Shown here: positions 44,609 to 52,128 of the stretch, one piece after another
How positions within the stretch are numbered: position 1 is the stretch's first letter
How the letters are laid out: every line of letters begins with the position of its first letter
NCBI RefSeq assembly: GCF_004310425.1
Contig: NZ_SIUB01000001.1
Coordinates: 558,001 to 622,000 of the forward strand
Source of the DNA: Hansschlegelia quercus
GTDB lineage: Bacteria > Pseudomonadota > Alphaproteobacteria > Rhizobiales > Methylopilaceae
Length of the DNA: 64,000 bases
Direction of reading: 5' to 3'
Made by a program: the position numbers and the translations under genes
The notes under the pieces: model-generated
The model's database searches: none
Told to the model about the DNA's origin: nothing
What the model saw: only the letters and a program-made list of their open reading frames with translations

Positions 44609-45766
44609 TCAGATGACGTGAGAGGCGAGCGGCAGGAAGCCGTTGAAGGCCACCGCCGCATAGGTCGTCGTGTAGGCGCCGCAGGCCTCGATCAGCACCT
44701 TGTCGCCGATCGAGAGGCTGATCGGCAGCGGGTACGGCGCCTTCTCGTACATGACGTCGGCCGAATCGCAGGTCGGGCCGGCGAGGACGCAAGGGGTCGT
44801 CGCCTCGCCGTCATAAGCGGTGCGGATGGGATAGCGGATCGCCTCGTCCATCGTCTCGGCGAGTCCGCCGAACTTGCCGATGTCGAGATAGACCCAGCGG
44901 ATCTCGTCTTCCGCCGCGGACTTCTTCGACACGAGCACGACCTCAGCCTCGATCCAGCCGGCGTCGCCCACCATGCCGCGGCCCGGCTCGATGATCGTCT
45001 CCGGGATACGGTTGCCGAAATGCGTGCGCAGGGCCTCGAAGATCGCGGCGCCATACGCGTCGACCGCGGGGATGTCGCGGAGATAGCGGGTCGGGAAGCC
45101 GCCGCCGAGGTTCACCATGGCGAGCGCGATGCCGCGCTCCGCGCAATCGCGGAAGATCTGCGCCGCCGACGCCAGAGCGGCGTCCCAAGCCGCGACGTTG
45201 TTCTGCTGCGAGCCGACATGGAACGACACGCCATAGGCATGCAGCCCCCGACGGTGCGCGTGCTCGAGCACGTCGGCGGCCATCTCCGGCACGCAGCCGA
45301 ACTTGCGCGACAGCGGCCATTCGGCGCCCGCGCCGTCGGCGAGGATGCGGCAGAACACCTTCGCGCCGGGAGCGGCGCGCTCGATCTTCTCGACCTCTTC
45401 GCGGCAGTCGACGGCGAACAGGCGCACGCCACGACCAAAGGCCGCCGCGACATCGCGCTCCTTCTTGATCGTGTTGCCGAACGAGATGCGGTCGGCCGAT
45501 ACGCCGGTCGCGAGCGCCATGTCGATCTCCGCGACCGACGCGCAATCGAAGCACGAGCCGAGCTCGGCGAGGAGCTTCAGGATCTTCGGATCAGGGTTCG
45601 CCTTGACCGCATAGAACACGCGGGTGTCCGGCAGAGCGCGGGCGAACTTGCCATAGTTCTCGCGCACGATCTCGCTGTCGACGACAAGCACGGGCCCGTC
45701 GATCTGCTCGGTCGCGAGGAAGTTGCGGACGCGGTCGTTGTCGAGGCGGTCGAGATGCGAAGACAT
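44609..45766 (-). CDS. Ornithine/diaminopimelate-fold decarboxylase (ornithine decarboxylase)
   Basis: A fold-III PLP enzyme, 385 aa, forming putrescine from ornithine (some relatives also accept lysine). Motifs: PLP Lys55 in FYAVKANPDPKIL, FDCASVAEIDMALATGV, SFHVGSQQNNVAAW, VNLGGGFPTRYL, IIEPGRGMVGDAGW, and the substrate-side Cys333-Asp334 in PTCDSADVMYEKAPYPLP. Alphaproteobacterial ODCs of this kind use a structured leader, and one is visible upstream. Putrescine feeds homospermidine synthase at 58785. Confidence 0.93.
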   Translation of the reverse strand: MSSHLDRLDNDRVRNFLATEQIDGPVLVVDSEIVRENYGKFARALPDTRVFYAVKANPDPKILKLLAELGSCFDCASVAEIDMALATGVSADRISFGNTIKKERDVAAAFGRGVRLFAVDCREEVEKIERAAPGAKVFCRILADGAGAEWPLSRKFGCVPEMAADVLEHAHRRGLHAYGVSFHVGSQQNNVAAWDAALASAAQIFRDCAERGIALAMVNLGGGFPTRYLRDIPAVDAYGAAIFEALRTHFGNRIPETIIEPGRGMVGDAGWIEAEVVLVSKKSAAEDEIRWVYLDIGKFGGLAETMDEAIRYPIRTAYDGEATTPCVLAGPTCDSADVMYEKAPYPLPISLSIGDKVLIEACGAYTTTYAAVAFNGFLPLASHVI

Positions 45767-45989
45767 GGGCGTAATCCCGGAAGCGTCATGTGGCTCGATG
45801 GATCGACGCGTCTCCGTTCGGCGCGATGTGGACGCGCGCCGCTGGCGATCAGGTCGGTCCGTGGCCGCTTGGCTCTTTCGAGCAAGCAGCCGTCGGTCAC
45901 GCCGTAGTCACGACGAACAGCCGGACGTCATAGTCCCGGTTGTCGTCGCCACGCTTGGGAGTTGGGATGAACCCGCGACCCGCACGCCC

Positions 45990-46165
45990 GGCAAGGAAGT
46001 AGTCGCCTCTTTAGTGACCCCGGCCTTTGGAGAGCCGGGAGAGACCAAAAAAGCCCTCTACGTCGTCGCTTCACGTCGCGTCCGCCGCCGGAGAGGCGAC
46101 TTAGAGCCGGTTGGGATTTCCGGCCATCGGGTTGCCCGGCGGGGAGTTCCCGCCAACCCGACACA
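45990..46165 (-). promoter_or_regulatory. Structured mRNA leader of ornithine decarboxylase (speF-type candidate)
   Basis: On the minus strand this segment is a chain of stem-loops. A perfect 10-bp long-range pairing joins AGTCGCCTCT (46101-46092) with AGAGGCGACT (46010-46001). Inside it is a CCCGGC/GCCGGG hairpin (about 46040-46019). Upstream are a GGGTTG/CAACCC stem with inner GCGGG/CCCGC (46160-46128) and a GCCGG/CCGGC stem (46125-46106). A conserved RNA called speF lies before ODC genes in alphaproteobacteria. Position and architecture fit, but I cannot check the family model. Confidence 0.5.
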
Positions 46166-46301
46166 CGACACAGGCACGCGCGAAATTGGGCAAGGGCGGA
46201 AGTAATGCCGTTCGCCCTTCCGCACAAGAGAAGACTTCGAATTGTGACAGTGTTTTTTCTTAACGAGATCTAAACGCTGGCCGGTCCCGCGCACCTGCCG
46301 C

Positions 46302-46335
46302 GTCATCCCGGCCGCGCGGGAAGAGCCGGGATGAC
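46302..46335 (+). repeat. Shortened palindromic repeat, copy E (34 bp)
   Basis: GTCATCCCGGCCG ... AGAGCCGGGATGAC: the left module alone, closed by the usual GATGAC end. Confidence 0.7.
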
Positions 46336-46345
46336 TGCTTAGCTT

Positions 46346-47095
46346 TCAGTGCGCGGCGTTCACCCTCTCGAACACCTTGTCCATCTCGCCTCGCCGCTCC
46401 GCAAAACGCAGCGGCTCGCAACGCTTCACGATGATCTCCGTCGCACCGGGCTCGCCGAGCAGGCTCATCGTCTCGGCGATAAAGTCTTCGAGCGGCATGG
46501 CGTTCGGGTCCGCCGCCTGACGCTCGCCCTGGAGCGTGGTCCGCACGTAAGGCGGCGCGATCTCGATCACCTCGACCGGCGTGCCCTGAAGCTGGCGTCT
46601 GAGCGCGACGGAGTAGGAGTGGATCGCGGCCTTGGTCGCCGAATAGGTCGGCGTCGCGACCATCGGCACGAAGGCGAGGCCGGACGACACGGTGAGAACC
46701 GCGCTCCGGGGCTGCTTGAGGAGATGCGGCAGCAGCGCGGCGGTCAGCCGGATCGGCCCAAGCAGGTTCGTCGCAATCGTATCCTCGGCGGTCTGGAGGT
46801 AGTCGCCCGCCTTGACGTCCTCATCGACCATGATGCCAGCGTTGTTCAGGACGGCGTTGAGCGAGGGATAGTCCGCCACGAGCCGCTCCGCGAAGCCTGG
46901 GACGCCGTTCGCGTCCGCGATGTCGAAAACCACCGATTTCATGCCGGGGTTTGCGGCGGTGACTTCGTCGAGCGCGCTTTGCCGCCGCCCGGAGATGATC
47001 ACCTCGCTGCCCGCGGCGAGGAAGGCCTCCGCGAGCGCGCGGCCGATGCCCGAGCCGCCGCCGGTGATGAGGATGGTGTTGCCCTTGAGGTCCAT
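46346..47095 (-). CDS. Short-chain dehydrogenase/reductase (DltE-like)
   Basis: 249 aa. Classical SDR: nucleotide motif ITGGGSGIGRALAEAFLAAG, NNAG in LNAVLNNAGIMVDEDV, catalytic Ser in VLTVSSGLAFVPM, YxxxK in TYSATKAAIHSYSV. The start is ATG 47095 with GGAAAGGG upstream; the longer reading (47161) reaches the shared promoter. It is divergent from an HxlR regulator, a frequent pairing in which the regulator controls the oxidoreductase. Substrate unknown. Confidence 0.92.
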   Translation of the reverse strand: MDLKGNTILITGGGSGIGRALAEAFLAAGSEVIISGRRQSALDEVTAANPGMKSVVFDIADANGVPGFAERLVADYPSLNAVLNNAGIMVDEDVKAGDYLQTAEDTIATNLLGPIRLTAALLPHLLKQPRSAVLTVSSGLAFVPMVATPTYSATKAAIHSYSVALRRQLQGTPVEVIEIAPPYVRTTLQGERQAADPNAMPLEDFIAETMSLLGEPGATEIIVKRCEPLRFAERRGEMDKVFERVNAAH

Positions 47096-47192
47096 GACCC
47101 GTCCCTTTCCTGTTCGATTGACGAAGGGTAGGTTTGACGCTCTCTTATGGAAAGTGGGCACCTGAAAGTTCTATAGTTACCCTGCGGAGAGC

Positions 47193-47630
47193 ATGGACGT
47201 GAAGAGAACGGCGCCGGACCCTGCGACCGAAGCGAAGCGCCGTGAGCCGCCTCCGGAGACCGTCGATCCGGCCATCGAGGCGCTGGTGACCGACGTGATC
47301 GCCCAGGTCGCGGACAAGTGGACGATGCTCGTGCTCGAAGCGCTGGAGGAGCGTGGGACGCTACGCTTCACCGAGATCGCGCGCGAGGTCGGCGGCATCA
47401 GCCAGAAGATGCTGACCAAGACCGTCCGGCAGATGGAGCGCGATGGGCTGGTCGCCCGCAAGGTCCACCCTGTCGTGCCGCCGCATGTCGACTACAGCCT
47501 GACGGAGCTCGGACGGAGCCTGAGCAGGGCGTTCTGCGGCGTGTGGATATGGGCCGAGACCTATTACGCCGACGTCGAAAAGGCCCGCCGCGCCTTCGCG
47601 ACGCGGGAGAACGGCGCCTCCCGGCGCTGA
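47193..47630 (+). CDS. HxlR-family transcriptional regulator
   Basis: 145 aa. Winged helix: VADKWTMLVLEALEERGTLR, FTEIAREVGGISQKMLTKTV, RQMERDGLVARKVHPVVPPH, VDYSLTELGRSLSRAFCGVW. The first 35 residues are a charged extension. One cysteine (Cys near 115) is present but not the thiol-sensor position of HypR-type members. It is divergent from the SDR gene with a 97-bp gap that contains two GAAAGT direct repeats. Probably represses itself and the SDR. Confidence 0.9.
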   Translation: MDVKRTAPDPATEAKRREPPPETVDPAIEALVTDVIAQVADKWTMLVLEALEERGTLRFTEIAREVGGISQKMLTKTVRQMERDGLVARKVHPVVPPHVDYSLTELGRSLSRAFCGVWIWAETYYADVEKARRAFATRENGASRR

Positions 47631-47715
47631 CGGCGTGACGTCGCGCCGTCTTGCGGGCCGACGGCGATGCGCCTTAAGGCTCGGATGTGTCCGGCCAACC
47701 CTCGACAGCATCCCG

Positions 47716-49281
47716 ATGACAGACAGCTTCTCCGTCACCCGCCGCGGCGCGCTCCTGCTTGGCGGCGCGGCGGCCGCCTATGCGTCCGGCGCCCGCGCCC
47801 AGCAGCCGGCGCAGCCCGACTTCGGCTATGACGACGTCCTGCGCCGCGCCCGCGATCTCGCCAGCCGGCCCTATGACGCCCGGCCGCGCGACCTGCCGGA
47901 AGAACTGCGCAACCTCAACTTCGACCGATATCGCGATATCCGCTTCCGCCCCGACAAGGCGCTGCTCGGCGCCGCTGGCGGCCCGTTCCGGATGCAAATG
48001 TTCCATCCGGGCTTCCTCTATCGGCAGCCGATCGTCGTAAACGTGGTGCGCGACGGGGTCGCGACGCCGGTCCCGTACTCCGGGGCGCTGTTCGACTACG
48101 GCGCCAACAAATTCCAGCGACCTTTGCCCGTCGATCTCGGCTTCGCGGGTTTCCGCCTGCACTATCCGCTGAACGACCCGCGGGTGTTCGACGAACTGAT
48201 CTCGTTCATCGGCGCGAGCTATTTCCGCTTCCTCGGACGCGGCCAGGTCTATGGCCTCTCCGCGCGCGGCGTCGCGGTCAACTCGGGCGGGCCGGAGCCC
48301 GAGGAGTTCCCCGATTTCCGCGAGTTCTGGATCGAGACGCCCGGCCCGGACGCGGAGCGCGCGACGATCTACGCGCTGCTCGACGGCGCATCGCTCACCG
48401 GCGCCTACCGCTTCACGGTCTATCCCGACGCGGAGACGGTCGTTGACGTGACCGCCACGCTGATCGCGCGCAAACCGATCGCCAAGCTCGGGATCGCGCC
48501 GCTGACCTCGATGTTCTTCTACGCCGAGAACCAGCGGCGGCATTTTACGGACTTTCGTCCGGAGCTGCACGACAGCGACGGCCTGTTGCTGCAGACCGGG
48601 GCCGGCGAATGCGTCTGGCGGCCTCTGCGCAATCCGAAGACTACGCAGATCTCAGGCTTCTGGGACAAGAACCCCAAAGGCTTCGGCCTGATGCAACGCG
48701 ACCGGACCTTCGAGCACTATCAGGACCTGGATCTCTCCTACCAACAGCGCCCGAGCTATTGGGTGGAGCCACATGAAGGCTGGGGCGAAGGCCGGGTCGA
48801 GCTCGTCGAGCTGCCGACCGACGACGAGACAAACGACAACATCGTCGCCTTCTGGGTCCCGTCCGAGACGCTGGACGCGGGCCGCGAGCGCGCCTTCGGC
48901 TACCGTATCCGCTCGATGGGCTCCGACGCCAAGCTTCATCCCGGCGGCCGCGCCATCAACACTTATCCGACCCGCGCCGCGGCGCTCGGCGCGGAGGCCC
49001 CGGCGCCCGGCACACAGCGCTTCGTGATCGATTTTTCGGGCGGCGACCTCGCTTATTTCCTACCCGATCCGTCCAAGGTCTCGGTCGTGCCGTCGACCTC
49101 CTCGGGAACGATCGCCCGAACCTTCATCACGCCAAACCCGCGCGTCGGGGGCTTCCGCGTCGGCATCGACGCCCAGCCGGACGGCGCCAAGACAATGGAG
49201 CTCCGTGCCTTTCTGAAAGCGGGAGATCGCGCGCTGACCGAGACCTGGACGTTCCCTTACGCGCCGGAGAACGCGCCTTAG
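47716..49281 (+). CDS. Periplasmic glucan biosynthesis protein, OpgG/MdoG family (copy 1)
   Basis: 521 aa from ATG 47716, with a Tat-type signal (SVTRRGALLLGGAAAAYASG then ARA). Family landmarks: FGYDDVLRRARDLASRPYDA, FRPDKALLGAAGGPFRMQMF, GASYFRFLGRGQVYGLSARG, PEEFPDFREFWIETPGPDAE, RPELHDSDGLLLQTGAGE, GFGLMQRDRTFEHYQDLDL, ELPTDDETNDNIVAFWVP. OpgG proteins build osmoregulated periplasmic glucans. The Tat signal is more like the OpgD branch. No opgH glycosyltransferase is nearby. It ends 4 bp from convergent modC. Confidence 0.9.
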   Translation: MTDSFSVTRRGALLLGGAAAAYASGARAQQPAQPDFGYDDVLRRARDLASRPYDARPRDLPEELRNLNFDRYRDIRFRPDKALLGAAGGPFRMQMFHPGFLYRQPIVVNVVRDGVATPVPYSGALFDYGANKFQRPLPVDLGFAGFRLHYPLNDPRVFDELISFIGASYFRFLGRGQVYGLSARGVAVNSGGPEPEEFPDFREFWIETPGPDAERATIYALLDGASLTGAYRFTVYPDAETVVDVTATLIARKPIAKLGIAPLTSMFFYAENQRRHFTDFRPELHDSDGLLLQTGAGECVWRPLRNPKTTQISGFWDKNPKGFGLMQRDRTFEHYQDLDLSYQQRPSYWVEPHEGWGEGRVELVELPTDDETNDNIVAFWVPSETLDAGRERAFGYRIRSMGSDAKLHPGGRAINTYPTRAAALGAEAPAPGTQRFVIDFSGGDLAYFLPDPSKVSVVPSTSSGTIARTFITPNPRVGGFRVGIDAQPDGAKTMELRAFLKAGDRALTETWTFPYAPENAP

Positions 49282-49285
49282 GCGA

Positions 49286-50356
49286 TCACGCCCGGCTGAC
49301 CGCGACGCTCTTCACCAGCGCGTAGACCATCTTGCCCGGCGCGAGGCCGAGTTCGTCGAGCGCGCGGCGGGTGACTTCGGCGCGGAGCACCGCGCCGCCG
49401 ATGTCGACGGTGATCGAGGCATAGGGCCCGGTTCCGCGCTTCACGCCGCGGATGACGCCGGGCAGCACGTTGCGGACGGAGCTGCGTTGCGGCGGGTCGA
49501 GCGCAAGCGCGACGTCGCGCGCGAGGAAGCGCAGGCGCGCGGCGTCTCCGCGCTCGCCGATCAGGCCCGGAACCCAGACGACGTGCTGGCCGATCGCAAG
49601 GCCGGTGAGTCCGTAGGCCTCGTCGCGCTCGACCACCACCGCCTCGATCGTGGCGGCGTCGAGCAGGCGGTCCCCGGCGCTGGCGAGCCCCGCGGCGGCG
49701 ACCGCCTCCTCCACCGGCCCGGCCGCGATCACCCGACCGCCGTCGAGCACGACGAGGCGCTCGGCCAAGCGCCGGGCCTCCTCGAGCGCATGGGTGACGT
49801 AGAGGACAGGCAGCGCGATCTCTCGCACCAGCGTTTCGAGGAAGGGCAGGATCTCGGCCTTACGCTCGGCGTCGAGCGCCGCGAGCGGCTCGTCGAACAG
49901 CAGAGCGCGCGGGCCGGACAGCAGAGCGCGGCCGATCGCGACCCGCTGGCGTTCGCCGCCCGAGAGCGAACGCGGCCGCCGATCGAGCAGCGCGCCGATC
50001 CCCAGCGTATCCACCACCTCCTCGAAGGCGGGCGCGACAGCCTCCTTCCGCCGCCTGCGGCCGAAGAGCAGGTTCGTGCGCACGGAGAAATGCGGGAACA
50101 GCCGGCTATCCTGGAACACCACGCCGATCCGGCGCTTGCGCGGCGGAAGGTCGATCCTCCGGGCGGCGTCGAACAGCGTCTCTCCGCCCAACGCTACGCG
50201 CCCCTGATCCGGTCGCGTGAGGCCAGCCACCGAGGCGACCAATGTCGACTTACCGGCGCCCGACCGGCCGAGCACAGCGGTCACGCCGACAGGGACCTCG
50301 AAGGCCGCGTCGAGTTGGAAGTCGCCGAAGCGGCGCGTGATCGCGACGTCCAGCAT
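49286..50356 (-). CDS. modC: Molybdate ABC transporter ATP-binding protein ModC
   Basis: 356 aa. Walker A GRSGAGKST (residues 30-38), Q-loop VVFQDSRLFPHFSV, ABC signature LSGGERQRVAIGRALL, Walker B ALLFDEPLAALD, H-loop LYVTHALEEA. C-terminal TOBE (molybdate-binding) domain, about 290-356 (VLPGVIRGVKRGTGPYASIT then VDIGGAVLRAEVTRRALDEL). Last gene of modABC, 40 bp after modB. Confidence 0.95.
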   Translation of the reverse strand: MLDVAITRRFGDFQLDAAFEVPVGVTAVLGRSGAGKSTLVASVAGLTRPDQGRVALGGETLFDAARRIDLPPRKRRIGVVFQDSRLFPHFSVRTNLLFGRRRRKEAVAPAFEEVVDTLGIGALLDRRPRSLSGGERQRVAIGRALLSGPRALLFDEPLAALDAERKAEILPFLETLVREIALPVLYVTHALEEARRLAERLVVLDGGRVIAAGPVEEAVAAAGLASAGDRLLDAATIEAVVVERDEAYGLTGLAIGQHVVWVPGLIGERGDAARLRFLARDVALALDPPQRSSVRNVLPGVIRGVKRGTGPYASITVDIGGAVLRAEVTRRALDELGLAPGKMVYALVKSVAVSRA

Positions 50357-50396
50357 CAGGCGTCCATCCGGAGGCTCGGAACACGCGGCATGCGGA

Positions 50397-51107
50397 TCAC
50401 CCTGCGATCCGCGTGGCGATCCGGCGCGCCAGCATTTCCGAGGCGATCAGGGCCGCGAGCGACAGCGCAATCGCGACGCCGACCAGCTTCAGCGCGGCAG
50501 CGTCGCCGCCGGGCGTCTGGGTGAGCGTGTAGATCGCGGCCGGCAGCGTGCGGGTCTCGCCGGGAATATTGGAGACGAAGGTGATGGTCGCGCCGAATTC
50601 GCCGAGCGCCTTGGCGAAGGCGAGCACCAGGCCTGCGAGCAGACCCGGCAGCGCGAGCGGAAGCGTCACCGCGAACAGAACGCCGAGCCGCCCGGCGCCG
50701 AGCGTGGCGGCGGCGTCCTCCAGCCTGCGGTCCACCGCCTCCAGCGACAGGCGGATCGCCCGCACCATCAGCGGAAAGCCCATGATCCCCGCCGCGAGCG
50801 CAGCACCGGTCCAGCGGAACGAGAACACCAGCCCGCAGCAGGCCTCGAGCGCGTGGCCCAACGGACCACGACGGCCGAAGGCGAGCAGCAGCAAGTAGCC
50901 GGTGACGACCGGCGGCATCACCAAAGGCAGGTGGACCAGCCCGTCGAGCAGGGTCTTTCCCGGAAACCTCCCGCGGGCGAGCGCAAGCGCTATGGCGATC
51001 GCAAAGGGCAAGGTCGCGAGCGTACCGACGCTCGCGACCAGCAGGCTGAGCCTTATGGCGGAAAGCTCCTCCGGGCCGAGCCCGAGCGCCGCCGCCGCCG
51101 CCTCCAA
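50397..51107 (-). CDS. modB: Molybdate ABC transporter permease ModB
   Basis: 236 aa, five or six membrane helices with the permease EAA-type loop around DAAATLGAGRLGVLFAVTLP, and the ModB markers LPLVMPPVVTGYLLLLAFGR and LAFAKALGEFGATITFVSNI. No ATG or GTG fits. TTG 51107 is used, with GGGAG about 9 nt upstream inside the modA stop region. It begins 3 bp after the modA stop. Confidence 0.94.
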   Translation of the reverse strand: MEAAAAALGLGPEELSAIRLSLLVASVGTLATLPFAIAIALALARGRFPGKTLLDGLVHLPLVMPPVVTGYLLLLAFGRRGPLGHALEACCGLVFSFRWTGAALAAGIMGFPLMVRAIRLSLEAVDRRLEDAAATLGAGRLGVLFAVTLPLALPGLLAGLVLAFAKALGEFGATITFVSNIPGETRTLPAAIYTLTQTPGGDAAALKLVGVAIALSLAALIASEMLARRIATRIAG

Positions 51108-51110
51108 AGA

Positions 51111-51917
51111 TCAGCTCCCGGAGCCGGGCGCGATCACCGTGAAGCCGGCCGCTTCGAAGGTCTTCTTCGCCTTGGGCGAAGCCAACCGCTTCAGGAAGGC
51201 GTCGGCGTTCGGGCTTTTCGAGGCCGTGAGCTTAGCTGCGGGATAGATGATCGGCGGGTGACTGTCGGCCGGGAAGGTCCCGACGATCTTCACGCTCGGA
51301 TCGGCGGCGGCATCCGTCTTGTAGACGATGCCGAGCGGCGCCTCGCCGCGCGAGACCAGCGCAAGCGCCGCGCGCACGCTCTCGGCGCCGGCGACCTTGG
51401 GCTGGACGGCGGCCCAGACGCCGAGCTTTTCAAGCGAGGCCTTGCCGTATTTGCCGGCGGGCACCGACCCCGGCTCGCCCATTGCGATGCGGCCGTCGCC
51501 GAGCAGGCCGGCGAGATCGACGCCGGGCTTCAGGTCGACATCGCCCTTGGTCCAGTTGGAGCCGGCCACGAGGACAAGGCTGTTGCCGAGCAGATCGTGG
51601 CGGCTTTCCGGCGCGATCAGCTTCTTGTCGGCGACGTAGTCCATCCACGGCACGTCGGCGGAGACGAAGATGTCGGCGGGCGCGTCCTGCTCGATCTGCT
51701 TGGCGAGCGCGGAGGAGGCGGCGTAGCTCGGCTTCACCTCGATCCCGGTCTCCGCAGTCCAGTCCTTCGCGACCGCGTCGAGCGCGTTCTTGAGCGAAGC
51801 TGCGGCGAAGACCACGATGGGCTGCTTCGCGGCGTCCTGGGCGAAGAGAGGCGCCGGCGCCAACAGAAGCGCGGCGGCGACGGCGAGGCGGCCGAAAGAA
51901 CGGCGATCAGGGAACAT
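51111..51917 (-). CDS. modA: Molybdate-binding periplasmic protein ModA
   Basis: 268 aa with signal peptide (RSFGRLAVAAALLLAPAPLF then AQ). Binding-protein motifs: IVVFAAASLKNALDAVAKDW, SSALAKQIEQDAPADIFVSA, DVPWMDYVADKKLI, LVLVAGSNWTKGDVDLKPGV, IAMGEPGSVPAGKYGKASLE and ALGIVYKTDAAADP-like sequence. These are the oxyanion-contact segments of ModA. The start is ATG 51917 with GGAGACC upstream. First gene of modABC and divergent from copA. Confidence 0.94.
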   Translation of the reverse strand: MFPDRRSFGRLAVAAALLLAPAPLFAQDAAKQPIVVFAAASLKNALDAVAKDWTAETGIEVKPSYAASSALAKQIEQDAPADIFVSADVPWMDYVADKKLIAPESRHDLLGNSLVLVAGSNWTKGDVDLKPGVDLAGLLGDGRIAMGEPGSVPAGKYGKASLEKLGVWAAVQPKVAGAESVRAALALVSRGEAPLGIVYKTDAAADPSVKIVGTFPADSHPPIIYPAAKLTASKSPNADAFLKRLASPKAKKTFEAAGFTVIAPGSGS

Positions 51918-52128
51918 GAATAGGGTCTCCGCGCGACGGGCCGTCGCGGCGTCTCGTGGTCGGGAGCGCTCGGCGAAGACCTCCATCGGGGCCGGCGCGA
52001 GACGGTTCGTGACCCGCCCTCAGCGGCGGAGGCGCAGACGATGCCGGAGTAGCGCGCGGGCTGCAAGCGGCAGCGCTTGTTCCCAGGGCGCTCTCGACGC
52101 ATCTAGGTGTCGACAGGAACACAATCCA

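Larger units (their letters stand above)
45767..46345 (-). other. 579-bp gap holding the ODC leader and a short repeat
   Basis: No gene is supported. It contains the structured leader (about 45990-46165) and repeat copy E (46302-46335). The stretch 45767-45990 has no obvious coding frame on the sense strand and is probably untranslated leader. Confidence 0.6.

Noticed and set aside
52093..52115. Imperfect palindrome TCGAC...GTCGA before copA as a CueR operator
   Set aside because: It lacks the ACCTTCC/GGAAGGT arms of CueR sites and the expected 19-20 bp promoter spacing.
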